A stretch of DNA of 64,000 bases from Linyphia triangularis (GCA_963978545.1 OZ021730.1:3760201-3824200); one strand, 5' to 3'; shown: positions 32,097 through 43,438, counted from the stretch's first letter. Numbers and translations: made by a program. The notes: a model not told the origin generated them from the letters alone.

Positions 32097-33035
32097 TTAA
32101 ATGTGAAGAGTAGATACAAAAATAATCACTTATAAAAAAAAAAATTATTTTAATATCAATCTATTATAAACAAAAATTGAAATAGCTAAATACTGTTGCG
32201 TGGGTGGGTTCGAAAGACTTGAAGCCAAAGCGGATTAAAATTTGAAGAAATATATTCCGATATAACTCTTCGCAGATTCTTTTACAACTCCAGAACTTCC
32301 CGTGTTAATAGATTCAATATAGCTCTTTACACAACAATGGAGCACAAACAGCAGTTAAAACTAGATACACAACTGCTAAAATCGACGCAAAAGACAATTC
32401 AATGCAGTTCACTTTCGGGACTACTCTGAATGCTCGCTGACAGACAACTAACTCAACTCTCTATTGGCCTTATATAGGAAAGCTTCCTTCGTGAATCTTC
32501 TAGAGATAGTAATTTGGAGAATTTTCCAGATCGCAGTCGAAAAGCCCTATACAGGTACATGGGGACCGAAATGTCGTCAAATAGTCGCCAAGTTTGACGA
32601 CTTTGGAGATTTCTTGCCAACTTGGCGAGATTGCCATTAACCATAACGTTAAATGACCTTCTTGTAAAACTCGTTTTCGAGCATTAAGAGACGCATTGCA
32701 GGAAAGCAAAGTAAAGACAAACTCTTGCACAGCCTTATGCGAAATGTACATAAATTTTTCTTTTTACATAATTAATACTACGAAATATTTACAAATATAC
32801 AGAAATTCGTAACAATACAAAACCAGACTGAACCACAACATAGGCATTAACGTAAGAATTTCAAATAAAAAATAAAATATATTAGACACTATTTTCGATT
32901 TTTTAAATTATGTCATTTCATAAAATGATCATTTTCGTACCTACTCACCAATTTTCAAGATTTTAGACAAAGTAGTTTCTAAATGCACTGGGCTAGAAGA
33001 CTGTATCATAGCTATTATAGAAAATGATACTTACT
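32097..33035. mobile_element. TIR-D element interrupted by LTR-1 copy 6
   Basis: Inner left arm from 'ctttaaatgtgaagagtag', then the LTR-1 insertion, then the right arm ending 'gcactgggctagaagactg'. The LTR is flanked by ATAC on both sides; the empty site is readable in the 4.3 kb copy. Confidence 0.7.
32194..32814 (-). mobile_element. LTR-1 solo LTR, copy 6
   Basis: A 621-bp, more diverged copy with exact TSD ATAC. Minus-strand heat-shock-like array intact at 32485-32504 (TTCgtGAAtcTTCtaGAg) and TATATAAG at 32469-32477; AATAAA mutated. Confidence 0.8.
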
Positions 33036-33310
33036 ACTACTTCTTAAGATTCCAGGATCTAATTTAAATAAGTAAAGGCATCCCGCAGGAATCTGTTTAA
33101 ATTTTATTCTTCAAATTTTAAATCATTAACCGCATCACGTAATTAAATTGGATGCATTCCAAACAAACAGACGGAAATGTAAGCATTTGGAAAAATCGAG
33201 ATTGTTTTTTTTGTTTTTTTATCATTATTGTGCCTTTTTTTATTCAACTAAAGGAATTACTTTTTTTTTTAAGATATCGAGGATATCTAATCTACTCTAA
33301 AATATTTTAT
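33036..33310. other. AT-rich spacer
   Basis: T-rich; the frame 33152-33403 is low complexity and runs into TTAA-F. Confidence 0.4.
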
Positions 33311-34040
33311 TTAAGGGGGTCCGGTACCGAAAATAAAAAAAAACTTTATTTATGTACATTTTTATGTCAAAAATTTATTTTATGTATGAGATACTATTTA
33401 TAAATCTTTGAGAAAATGTTTTTTTAAATATTGTGTTTTGTTATTTAAAAAAAAATTTAAAAACCAAGAAAAATCCATAATAGTTGATGTTTGCGTATTT
33501 TGATATAAGTCAAGAAAAAATAATTTTTTTTTCAAAGTGAAAGTTTCTGTAATACATAATTATATAAAGAAAATTTTGTCTTCACAGAATTTTGATAGGT
33601 GAATTAAAAAAAAAATTAAAAATTCTCAAAGTTAAAATATTGAAATTTTTGCTTTTTTTTTATGTTATCTTTTACGCCAAATGTTATATTTTAAAACAGA
33701 ATTAAAAAAATAAAATTCTGCGAAGACAAAATATTTAAAACTATATACATCATATGCTCCAAAAATTTGAATAACCAATTGTTAATGGTTCTGAAGATAT
33801 ATCTATTTGAATATGCAACATCTGTGAAAAACACTAGTGCTCGAAAAACGCACTTTAAGCAGACGCTTCAAGGCGTTACGCCCATTAGTGATGTTTAAAT
33901 CACAGGTAATTTTGTGTCGTTCTAATCTCCGGAGGAATAAGATAAAAACATCATTCTCTTCAGGAATGTATGAACTATTTTTTAAAATCAGAAAAAACAT
34001 TTGGGATTTTTGAAGAAATTTCGGTACTGGACCCCCTTAA
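33311..34040 (+). mobile_element. TTAA-F MITE copy 5
   Basis: TTAA-bounded; ttaagggggtccggtacc / ggtactggacccccttaa. The interior is closest to copy 3 by eye. Confidence 0.9.
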
Positions 34041-34234
34041 CAGTATTTTTTGCATAATTCAATATTTGTGTTAGAACATTTTGAAGTAGAAATAAAAATC
34101 ACTGTTTTTATTTGGTTTAGAATTTATTAATAAAAGAACATATCATAATGGGCACTAAGCGACTTTTTTTTTTTTTTTATAAAAAACTGATTGTGTGGAA
34201 CATCGCACAACTTTAATTATACTATAATATTGGT

Positions 34235-34710
34235 TGGTTGTTTTTAGAGCTAATCCGTGCAATCCAAAATTCCGACCAGATGAAAGGAATGCTTTAATAT
34301 TAGATCAAACCAATCTGTGGCTCGTCCATCATTATTATATGATAAATCTGAATAACTTTTTGCTATAACCTTTCGAATTTAGTATAACCGTAGTGCCCAC
34401 GACTGATCTTTCAAATGTCTGCCTTATCAACTGTCGATGGTAGATTCTGTGACTACTGGGGTTGTAACGGGTAACGAGACACCAGGGTTCGATTCCGGAG
34501 AAGGCTGGTTGGAGTATAACGGCGCAAGGACAACACGAGCTAATCCTTTCGATAATATGACAAACTTATTGGTTGGTTGTATTCAAATTATCTGGCGCCG
34601 TCAGCAACACGAGGGCTATAATGCGCCGAGGCATTCGTCATTCGACAAGCCAACATACATTTACAAACACCCATGCCTAATACGGGACTCGAACCCGCAA
34701 TCTCGCGGTC
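34235..34710 (-). mobile_element. SINE-A copy 7 composite insertion
   Basis: One 15-bp TSD (tactataatattggt at 34220-34234 and 34711-34725) encloses, read on plus: a SINE-A tail (ggttggttgttttt), an 18S rRNA piece, about 65 bp of unknown sequence, then a 5'-truncated SINE-A (34571-34710) ending in 'ctcgcggtc'. A single TSD around all parts argues for one insertion event. Confidence 0.8.
34245..34506 (+). pseudogene. 18S rRNA fragment (5' domain)
   Basis: The sequence follows the conserved order of the 5' region of eukaryotic small-subunit rRNA: tagagctaat, ttccgaccaga, tctgaataactttttgc, tctttcaaatgtctgcc, atcaactgtcgatggtag, gttgtaacgggtaacg, cagggttcgattccggag. There are small differences and a shortened variable segment, so it is a decayed copy of roughly nucleotides 110-390 and not a functional gene. 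It is trapped in a SINE insertion. It may offer a clue to the host lineage by comparison. Confidence 0.85.
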
Positions 34711-34928
34711 TACTATAATATTGGTCATTGCATTAAAATTTGACATCATGTTACGTACAATTTTAATATTTTTTCCAATCATTTAAATAAAAATGGCCAG
34801 TTGGGCGATATTTCTGGCAACAATTTTTACATGAGAAAAAGAAAACTACTACGAAAATGCCAAAATTCTTGATTTTATTCGACAGACGTTACATTGTTCT
34901 TTCTTGTGCATGAAATGCATAAAATAAA

Positions 34929-35264
34929 CATCGATATAGATAAACAACTGGATAGACTGCTCCATTGTCAATGCAATGAGAAAAACCCGCCGGGGATTGC
35001 GAAGCTGGTGGGATGATTAACCAATCACAGTTCACTTTTATAGTTGGATGAGAATGCGAAAAACCTTGTAAAGTGTTAGAGTATATATTTTTTTGCACAT
35101 TATTACTAATTAAGGTCTACTATTGACATTTCTGCTGTGTACAACCCAAAATTTTATTTTTAATCCCTCGGCAATCCGTATTTTTTATCCCACCAACGGC
35201 ATCTGGCAACGGCTTCATTTTCCCAGCGTTAAGCAGTCTATCCAGTTGTTTATCTATATCGATG
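34929..35264 (+). mobile_element. hAT-N MITE copy 1, exact 8-bp TSD
   Basis: TIR CATCGATATAGATAAACAAC both ends, 336 bp, flanked by aaaataaa (34921-34928 and 35265-35272). An 8-bp TSD points to hAT-type mobilisation. No coding capacity; antisense frame 34889-35098 is a shadow. Confidence 0.95.
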
Positions 35265-35760
35265 AAAATAAATCGTTGATGAACGATGCTCAAGGGTAGA
35301 GAGCTCTGTATTAAAGGCGCTTGTTTTTCAACTTTTTACGCTTTTTTCTCCTTTTTACAGGAATTTTGGAGGTGGGGATTTTTAAAACACCTTTAGAGGC
35401 ATTACCACAGCGATTTTTATCAAATTCGTTTGCACCGTTTTTTAGCAATTACTGAAAAACATGAATTTTTCAATAGCAGCTACTTTATGCGCATGCGCGA
35501 TTTTGACGAAAACCTCAATGGTAGGTCCTATGGCCCACACCAACCCGCACACCAAATTTGAGCATTGTAGGTCAATTTGTTCGGGAGTTATGTTGACCAC
35601 GTACACACAGACATTTTTTCTAGATCACTTTTTTGAATTCAGGATCTTCAAAAACTCGGAGAAATACAAAAAAAAAAGAAAATCGATATTATTTTTTTAT
35701 TATCGGATGCTATACTTTTGTTACTCTATGTATACATATCTGTAATTGAAATTAAAAACC

Positions 35761-37160
35761 TATAAAAGCAAAATATCAAAGCATTGGCAACTGTTATGTG
35801 CATTTGCAATTTATTAAAAACTTTACTGTAATGAATAAAGCATGTAAACTGGAAAAAGGCGCATATGTACCAATACAACGACGTCTTTGAAAGGAGAGAT
35901 GGGGGGGGGGGGAGTAACAGTTATTTAGAAGCCAGATATTAAAAAAAATTCTATATATGGGTCATTCCATGTCAAATCAACACGGCTCCCAACCCGACTC
36001 CTTTAGCATTTCATAAAATTTGGTTCACTTATTAGATTCATAGAGAAAAGAAAAAATGCCAAATATTAGGTTTGAATCTCGTTTGGTTTCCAAAATATAG
36101 AGTTTCAAAAATGGACCAAAAGTGCAAAATTTCGTATTTCTTGCTTTACATATTTGGGTATAATTTTTTCCCTAATTATCATAGAATATTAAATTTGGTG
36201 TCAAAAGAAAGAAAAAGATTTGATCTTTCTAATGATGTATTATTTAAGTGTATTTTTTTTAACTTTTCATTTTAAGGTCAAACAATTTGACCTTTGACCT
36301 TGAATATCTCAAAAAAGGGTATTTTTATTTTTTTCAAAAAAATATATATTATTTTTACATCAATTCTCTACACAAATATATTAGTCTCATTTTGGGACCT
36401 CAATGGGATGCCAAGTTATAAATTTCAATCGTAACTGAACTGTAGTCCCACTCTTATCCTACAAAAAATGTTTATATGTAAATAGCTTTTCCTTTTAAAA
36501 TCTCTTTATATACATGTAATGCGAATAAAACTTTAGCCTTAATTATTTTACTTTGTTATAACTTTTTAACTTTAAGAGCAAAAACTAATTATTTACTTAT
36601 ACATTGAAAAAATTACATTTTTCGGCATTGCATTAAGTATCCAAACATCGTTTGCTGTAAAATTAAAAAACACGACCTAGATAATTGGTAATAATGAGTT
36701 TTTGAGATAATTATTGAAAAGGAATGTTGCATGCAATCAGAAACATTTGTTCATACAAATTATTAGGAAAATATCATATTTTGAAATTAGAAAACAGAAA
36801 TACTTAAAAAATTTCTATTGATACATTATCTTTAAACTATTGTTGAAGCTAATTTATCAGATGCGTAAGTAACTTCCTTACATATGTAACGTCTCTTAAT
36901 TATTGCGACTCTATATATAAGATTCATAATAATTTTAGAATTTTAATTTGTTTACGAGTAAAAAAAAAAAAAGTCAAAATATCTCGTGCTTACACAGCAG
37001 GGAATTGCCTACAAAAATAAAAAAAGGTTCCGAGTCGAACTCACTCGACAAATTATCGTTTGTGTGAGTGTTCCCACTTTTTTTTTTTTTCTTAATTACC
37101 TTGAGAGTTTTTTTTAGCAATATGTATTCAAAAACTATCTAAATACGATTTTAACCTTCA
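35761..37160. other. AT-rich segment, nothing firmly recognised
   Basis: Poly(G) near 35901-35911. 'gggtcattccatgtcaaatc' at 35959 looks like the end of a DNA element, but I found no inverted partner. The 67-aa frame at 36072-36275 is unrecognised. Confidence 0.35.
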
Positions 37161-37634
37161 TGTGTTGAAAGCAAAAATAAACTACAAAAAGTTTTTTTTT
37201 TCTACGATGACAAAAAGTCGTTTTGTATCAGTTCATCCGTACCCGGACGATCCCAACAAGAGCGCCCTAAAAATCGTCTGCAACTCAGGTGTTCGGAGTG
37301 GAAATGAGAAGACGGAGTCGGTTCCTGCACCCCTCCCGTCCGGTAATAGGCCGGTCCGGGGGGCCCCGCTTTGCCAAAAATGTCGCCTATTTTTAGAGTC
37401 CTGATCCTGTGCGATTGCTGGAAGGGGTGAGAGAACGCCACTGTATAACCCTCTCTCCCCCCCTTCCCCCCTTTCGCGGAATTGAAAACAATCGTTTGGT
37501 CGTTTTGCTCTGGATGAACTTTTTTTTCTTTTTTTTTATAGCGGGTATCGGGGGAAAATGGAGCTGTGAAAAGAAAATGGCTGCTCTGCGGGAATGGAAT
37601 CTTGATCTTCATGATACGGGAAGTAAAGTCTAGA
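37161..37634. other. GC-richer segment, unrecognised frames on both strands
   Basis: Contains 'ggtccggggggccccgc' and frames 37202-37612 (minus, 136 aa), 37162-37404 and 37409-37633 (plus). None resembles a known protein and frames overlap on both strands, so a gene is not asserted. Confidence 0.3.
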
Positions 37635-37639
37635 ATGGA

Positions 37640-38830
37640 ATTCTAAAGGAGAAAAAACATAGTTGAGGATTTATAGAATAGTTTATTGGTTTTAATACGA
37701 TATTGAAAAGTACGTTTTTAATAAAGAATAAAATAGTTTGCGGTATTAATATAGAATTCGATAGTTCATATATATTATAGAATAGTTGGTTGGTTGTTTT
37801 CAGATTATCTGGCGCCGTCAGCAACGCGAGGGCTATAATGCGCCGAAACATTCGTCATTAGACAAGCCAACATACATTTACAAACACCCATGCCTAACAC
37901 GGGGACTCGAACCCGCAACCTCGCGGTCTAGAAGCTAGCACGCTAACCACTACACCATTTGGTCTATTATAAAATAGTATGTTATTTTAATCCAGCATAG
38001 AATAATGTACCATTTTAATTCTGTATAGAATAGCATACATATTTCAATACAGTATAGAATAGTACACTATTTAAATACAGTATAGAATAGTATACCATTT
38101 TAATACAGTATAGAATAGTACACTATTTAAATACAGTATAGAATAGTATACCATTTTAATACAGTATAGAATAGTACACTATTTAAATACAGTATAGAAT
38201 AGTATACCATTTTAATACAGTATAGAATAGTACACTATTTAAATACAGTATAGAATAGTACACTATTTAAATACAGTATAGAATAGTATACCATTTCAAT
38301 GCAGTATAGAATAGTACAGCATTTTAATGCAGTATAGAATAATACACCATTTTAATACAGTATAGAATAATACACCATTTTAATACAGTATAGATTAGTA
38401 TACGATTTCAATACAGTATAGAATAGTGCATCATTTTAATACAGTGCAGAATAGTTTACCATTTTAATGCAGTATAGAATAGTATACACATTTCAATGCA
38501 GTATAGAATAGTACGCCATATTTATCCTGTATAAAATAGTATAGCATTTTAATTCACTATTAAATAGTATACAATTTTAATGCAGTATAGAATAGAATTG
38601 GATTTATATGCAGAACAAATACTATGCGAGTTTAAAACAGTACAGAATAGTATACTATTTTAAAGAAGTTTTGAATAATATACGGTTTCAAAACAGTATA
38701 GAATAGTATGGTTTTAATATAGTATAGAATAGTATGGTTTTAATATAGTATAGAATAGTATATGAATTTAGAGCAGTATAAAATATCATGTTATTTAAAT
38801 TAAGTATAATATCGTTTTATATATCTACCA
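37640..38830. repeat. 27-bp minisatellite S
   Basis: Unit 'atacagtatagaatagta' plus 'taccatttta' or 'cactattta', 27 bp, about 30 copies. It is most regular at 38030-38400, degenerating outward to 37640 and 38830. SINE-A copy 8 lies inside the left, degenerate part. No coding. Confidence 0.9.
37786..37964 (-). mobile_element. SINE-A copy 8 inside the minisatellite
   Basis: TSD tattatagaatagt / tattataaaatagt (one mismatch). Full-length, T-arm with one extra G. The 73-aa antisense frame 37630-37851 is a shadow. Confidence 0.9.
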
Positions 38831-39284
38831 TATTTTTAATACATTTTTTAATCCAGACAAAATTTTAAGCATTTTCTATTCCATTAAGGAGTTTGCCACG
38901 TATTTTTTTGCCATTCAGTTGTTCCATCAACATGCTGTTAAATATTTATATTCCATTTAGCTACTCAACTAATATAGTGTTTTCAATTTCATTTATTTCT
39001 TGAAGCGAGTACTACATACAACAAATGCTAAAGTTATGCAAGTTGTCTCATTCAAAGGACGATATTGTATGAAACACTTCCATTCAGTTGCTAAAGAAAT
39101 ATGAGGTAAAACTTTTCTATTCCAATAATTTGTTTTATCAATGCAATATACAAACACATTTTTTATTCAATTAAGCTGTTAAATCAATAACGTTGTCAAA
39201 TAATGTCCAATCCATTGAGTTGTTCACACATTCCATGAGTTGTCATCAAAGTTGCAAAATGCACTCTTTTTTATTTTTAAATCC
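38831..39284. repeat. Degenerate 'ccattNagttgttc' tandem-like region
   Basis: Variants of 'ttccattnagttgntcaatcaa' recur loosely about every 55-75 bp; possibly an eroded minisatellite. Confidence 0.35.
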
Positions 39285-39410
39285 TTTCTATTAACTTCGA
39301 TTTTGTGTGTGTGTGTGTGTGTGTGTGTCTAAAACTTGGCAAATATATTGATGTCGATTACAATGCATTCTATCAAATTTTGGGGCTGTTCTCTTCTTAT
39401 CAAGGACAAT
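39285..39410 (+). mobile_element. Rep-I fragment with (TG)n
   Basis: 'aaatcctttctattaacttc' then (gt)12 near 39305-39328, then 'tgtcgattacaatgcattct', as in the 54.3 kb Rep-I copy. Confidence 0.55.
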
Positions 39411-39723
39411 GGGGACTAAAGCAGCAATCAATGGACAATGGGGACTAAGCTCTGCTTAAGCATTTTGTACCAGCCCCATATCCCGTACAGATCGGTAGTG
39501 GGCAGTACTGCACAGGATGTAAGCGCACACTCGCGAGATGGAGTGCGCAAGTCTACCTATAGCCACCGAAGAGTTCATTTCTACCTCTTTCAGTAGCTAC
39601 CCGGTAGATGGCAGCACTACAGACCGTATGTGGAACTTCTTAATTTAGAGGCAATACCAAGCAGAAGATTCCACCAGAAGACTTGGCTTTGCCATCCCCA
39701 GCGGTATTGATTTGTATGGGGAC
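39411..39723. other. Unique-looking segment
   Basis: Moderate GC with a small direct repeat 'caatggggactaa'; the antisense frame 39640-39822 is not recognised. Confidence 0.35.
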
Positions 39724-39728
39724 TTGGA

Positions 39729-40495
39729 CAGGGTGGCCACAAAATTCAGGAAAAAAAGTTAAATGATAGATTTTTAAAAAATTCCCTGATTTTAGGGCAC
39801 ACTTTTTTTCAAATTTCTCCAATTTTCATAGGTTTTACAGATGTTTAGACCATCGATATAAATAAACAACTGGATAGATTGCTTAACGCTGGGAAAATGA
39901 AGCCGTTGCCAGATGCCGTTGGTGGGATAAAAAAAGCGGATTGGCGAGGATTGAAAATAAAATTTTGGGTTGTACACAGCAGAAATATCAATAGTAGACC
40001 TTAATTAGTAATAATGTGCACAAAAATATATACTCTAGCATTTTACAAGGTTTTTCGCATTTCCATCCAACTATAAAAGTGAACTGTGATTGGTTAATCT
40101 TCCCACCAGCTTCGCAATCCCCGACACGTTTTTCTCTTTGTATTGACACTGGAGCAGTCTATCCAGTTGTTTATCTATATCGATGGTCTAGACCCGCTGA
40201 TAAAATAGAACATGTATGCTAAAGAGATAATAGGCAATTTTTTAAAAAAATAGTTTGCTGGTAATGAAAAGTTTAAATTATTCCGTAACATTAAAACTTC
40301 TAATGGCTTACCACTGCTAATCTCCATGTAAATAGCGCCAAAATATAGGTGAACGTGCCTTAAACAATACAAAATTTCCCTGATTTTCATGAAATTTTAG
40401 AAAGTTCCCTGACATTTCCCTGATTTTTTCCAGAATCAGAAAGCTCAATGGCGTTTCCCTGATTTCCAGGTTTTCCCAGTTCTGTGGCCTCTCTG
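39729..40495. mobile_element. TIR-M element copy 2, TSD TTGGA, with nested hAT-N
   Basis: CAGGGTGGCCACAAAATTCA...GTGGCCTCTCTG flanked by TTGGA (39724-39728 and 40496-40500). hAT-N copy 2 is inserted at the conserved 'gtctagac' of the core. Confidence 0.8.
39851..40185 (-). mobile_element. hAT-N MITE copy 2
   Basis: 335 bp, TIR CATCGATATAAATAAACAAC / inverse, flanked by gtttagac (39843-39850) and gtctagac (40186-40193). Other TIR-M cores hold this 8-mer once, confirming an 8-bp TSD. Confidence 0.95.
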
Positions 40496-40529
40496 TTGGA
40501 GGACCATGACTGATTTAACGTGCTCCAGT

Positions 40530-40627
40530 CACCATTAACGAACACGGCGATCTTTAGGTCGGTCCCAGGCCCGAACGCAACCTTCTAGTTGCGAGAACGA
40601 TACTCTCCCGACTGGGCTACGCGGCCC
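40530..40627 (-). mobile_element. tRNA-like sequence, candidate SINE or tRNA pseudogene
   Basis: On the minus strand, gcgtagcccagtcgggagag is a good A-box/D-arm match and 'ggttgcgttcgggcc' a weak B box. The following 'agatcgccgtgttcg' may be SINE body. Single copy here; not a functional tRNA because the T-arm is poor. Confidence 0.4.
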
Positions 40628-40689
40628 TTGGGGGTTGTTACTAAAAGGTTGCTTTTACGGAATAAAATCACGTTAAAATATCATCGAAC

Positions 40690-40740
40690 CGAATGCTTTC
40701 ACTTCCCTACGGATACATATGGGTAATTGAAAGTAAAAAA
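40690..40740 (+). mobile_element. Rep-C 3' end fragment
   Basis: 'cggatacatatgggtaattg' plus 'aaagtaaaa', immediately followed by pogo-like element R. Confidence 0.55.
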
Positions 40741-40743
40741 ATA

Positions 40744-41880
40744 CAGTAGAGTCCTGATTATCCGAGTTAATGTGGACCAAGACCAACTCGGATAACCGAA
40801 AAACTCGGTTAAAGCGAAAAGTAAAAATAAAATAAATCTTATCGGTTTAAACGTGTGTTTTGACAAGTACAAATATTATACTATAGGTAAACCACATGCA
40901 ATTAATAATATATAGTAATGCTTAAAGAGTTCTCTTACTTAAGCCTTAAGGGGACATGGAACACTGAAATCACCAAAAATGACGTTTTTTGTTTTCATTC
41001 TATAAAAATTGCTTATGCCACTAGTTTTAATTTCGCGTTTGAATTTTTGAAATCCGATGATTTTAAGTGGTAAAATCTTTATTTTAACTAACTATTTTAA
41101 CGCATCGCACACTTGTTGGCAAAGGCTAAAAATGCGTTTTTCTCAGCTTTGCTCTTTCCCATTTTACTTATGTTCGAAAAGCTCCTTGCGATTCATTTTT
41201 TGATAAATCCACCTAATTTTTTTGTATTAATAATTTTCAATGTACTATAAAGAAATTTACACATGCTTTTTTATGTCACATAATTTTTTTATATTTTTTT
41301 CATGTTGGGAATTTGAAGTATGTGCATTTTTTAATGAGAAATCACTGGCGCCAAGTTTGAAATTTTATTTCTGTTCAACTATTGCACCTAAAGATAAAAG
41401 CATGTTTGAAAATGTTTATAATATATTGATAAACAACTTCAAATTTTTCTTTCATGTTCGTCAAAATATTGTGTCGCGAGGAGCATTTTGAAAAAAATTA
41501 AAATTTCGTGTTATTTTTCTCAATAATTTACTATCTATTTTATATTATCTTCTCAAATTGTGTTGTTTTGTTTAAAGTCACATCTTCTATGTTTATGCCA
41601 ATTTTATTTAATTCTTGGCAAAATTAAAGAATTTTGGCAAAAGTGTCCTATGTCCCCTTAAGACCTTGAGCGACGCGATAGGAGGATCAGTGTCATACAA
41701 TGAAAAGGAATGTAAACATTTTGTTTTCTTGAGTGTTTGAGAGATCAAGTACCAATTTTTTTCGGTACTAGTTTTAACAAAGGAAAATATCAGGGGTAAA
41801 AAAAAATTAAAGAAATATTATCTAGCTCGGTTAAAGCGGAAACTCGGAAAACTGGGGCTTGGATAATCGGGGTTTTACTG
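40744..41880. mobile_element. pogo-like element R, interrupted by TTAA-G
   Basis: TIR CAGTAGAGTCCTGATTATCC and GGATAATCGGGGTTTTACTG with TA on both sides. Without the 716-bp insertion it is about 420 bp. Different subfamily from element P; no transposase motif seen. Confidence 0.75.
40946..41661. mobile_element. TTAA-G element
   Basis: TTAAGGGGACATGGAACACT / AGTGTCCTATGTCCCCTTAA, 716 bp, TTAA-bounded and nested in element R. TIR architecture parallels TTAA-F, but the interior differs. The 83-aa frame 41240-41491 shows no motif. Confidence 0.8.
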
Positions 41881-42078
41881 TAGGTGCTTTTATGTTTTAA
41901 TTTTTATTAATATTTTACTTTTCTAACTCCGGGTACTATAAGAGTTCTAAGGAATCGGCCACACATTGCTCCAATCAGTCAATCAGGAAGTAGTAAAACC
42001 GGTTCACACATCATTGCAGCGTACTCAATGAGCTTTGAAAACAAAGACAGCTTTCCAGCAACTTGCATTTAAAAATGT

Positions 42079-42256
42079 TTGGTTGGTTAGTACGCTCAAC
42101 GACCTATTTTTATGCAGAATGACGGCTAATCAGACCGGGAACTACAGATTAACGTGGATTTCGAACCACAACGGTCATCCGTGCCTAACCCGGGATTCGT
42201 ACCCGGCACCTTTGGAATGCGAGACCAAAGTGCTAACCACATAGCCATCAGGCAGT
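42079..42256 (-). mobile_element. SINE-B copy 1
   Basis: Second tRNA-derived SINE. On minus: 'gatggctatgtggttagc' with A box, T-arm CCGGG(T/)ACGAATCCCGG, shared linker 'ggttaggcac(t)gg', and tail ending '...aaccaacc'. Sister copies at 55.71, 56.11 and 62.95 kb. Confidence 0.85.
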
Positions 42257-43430
42257 GCTAGAAGTGTGGGTAGACGCAGGGTAATGCGTCCCCCACTTTT
42301 CAAGAAAATACCCATGCGTCCCCCCCCCACTTCTAAATTCACTGAAATTCATCCCCTCACTTTTAAAAACACTCAATCTGTCCAAAAACTACTAAAGAAA
42401 ATAGCATTAACCTTTAAATCATTTTTTCACAGTGTCACTACATTTAAAGTTTTCAAATGGCTAAAAAAAAAAAAAAAAAAAAAAACTGGTATATGTATAT
42501 ATACATATCACACTATTATAAAAATGTAGTATACTACTTTGCATTAAGATATAAGCATTTTTATTAACAAAATATTAACATTTATCGTTGGGGAGGGTGT
42601 GATGAAGCTATGTATCATCACACTAGAAATTCATGGAGGGACTCCGAAAGTTGACGACTTTTCCTCCCCCCCCCCCTTCCCCTTCTTGTGTCAATTCTAC
42701 TACAAGTAGACTCGGTGTCTCACTGATCAAAAGAAACATCTCTCCTCAGAAGAATGGATAATAAATCCAGTTGTCTTGGAAGCCAGACATAGCTGGACAT
42801 TGGCGCCCCTTTTGGACACTTCTGATGGTTTTTACGAATTTAGGGTCCCCCTCGCCGGTCACACAAAAGACCTACCGACCTACCAACCAGAGAACAAGGG
42901 CGTGTTTTTTTTGTGCCACCTTCGCTCTTGGAAATCACCAATAGAGGGAATATAACACACCTCTCGATGATGCCACCAATGCTGGACCTTTAGAGTAATT
43001 TTGAAAAGCAATGAGGAGAATTGACTTTTCAGAGAGATTAAACCACTTCGCTCCCAGCTCTCTTAGTTCCAACACTCTCTTTAGACTGAGGGACATAGTC
43101 CTGCTTCTTAGTAAAATCAAACTTAATTTGATCTACTTCCGACCATGTTGGGTCGTGTAGCTGTGACCACTATCCGAGAAAGTCCGAATTACTTGTAATC
43201 TGTGACCCATTTGTTGATTAAATGAATTGTATTTAACTCTTGTTCAAGCTGCTGTCATTCCTTTGACTTTAATTTATGGCAAATTTGGATGGTATAATAT
43301 CTGGTGTTTTTAAATACTACGAAATCCACTATACGAACTAATTTATCACTGTGCCTTTACCACAGAGGGGTACACTTATCACCAACTTTTGGTCGCATCC
43401 CCCCCACTTTTTTTGTTCCCTCTTCTACCA
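42257..43430. other. Mixed segment, no gene recognised
   Basis: C-rich tracts (42312-42330, 42665-42680), poly(A) at 42463-42484, and a moderately complex stretch at 42690-43240. 'acattggcgcc' at 42798 resembles a primer-binding site, but no LTR flank is visible. The 61-aa antisense frame 42935-43120 is unrecognised. Confidence 0.3.
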
Positions 43431-43438
43431 CTCCCAGC

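Larger units (their letters stand above)
34190..35760 (+). mobile_element. Rep-C copy with two nested insertions
   Basis: Starts 'gtgtggaacatcgcacaac' near 34195 and ends near 35755. It is interrupted by the SINE-A/18S composite (34235-34710) and by hAT-N (34929-35264). Central palindrome GCGCATGCGC near 35489. Confidence 0.75.

Noticed and set aside
35950..36450. A DNA transposon starting 'gggtcattccatgtcaaatc'
   Set aside because: No inverted partner or TSD found in the following 1.5 kb.
37202..37612. 136-aa antisense frame as a host exon
   Set aside because: Overlapping frames on both strands in a GC-rich, C-tract-rich patch and no recognisable domain.
42790..42815. Retrotransposon primer-binding site ('acattggcgccc')
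   Set aside because: No recognisable LTR ends immediately upstream, and no gag-pol downstream; the motif alone is short.
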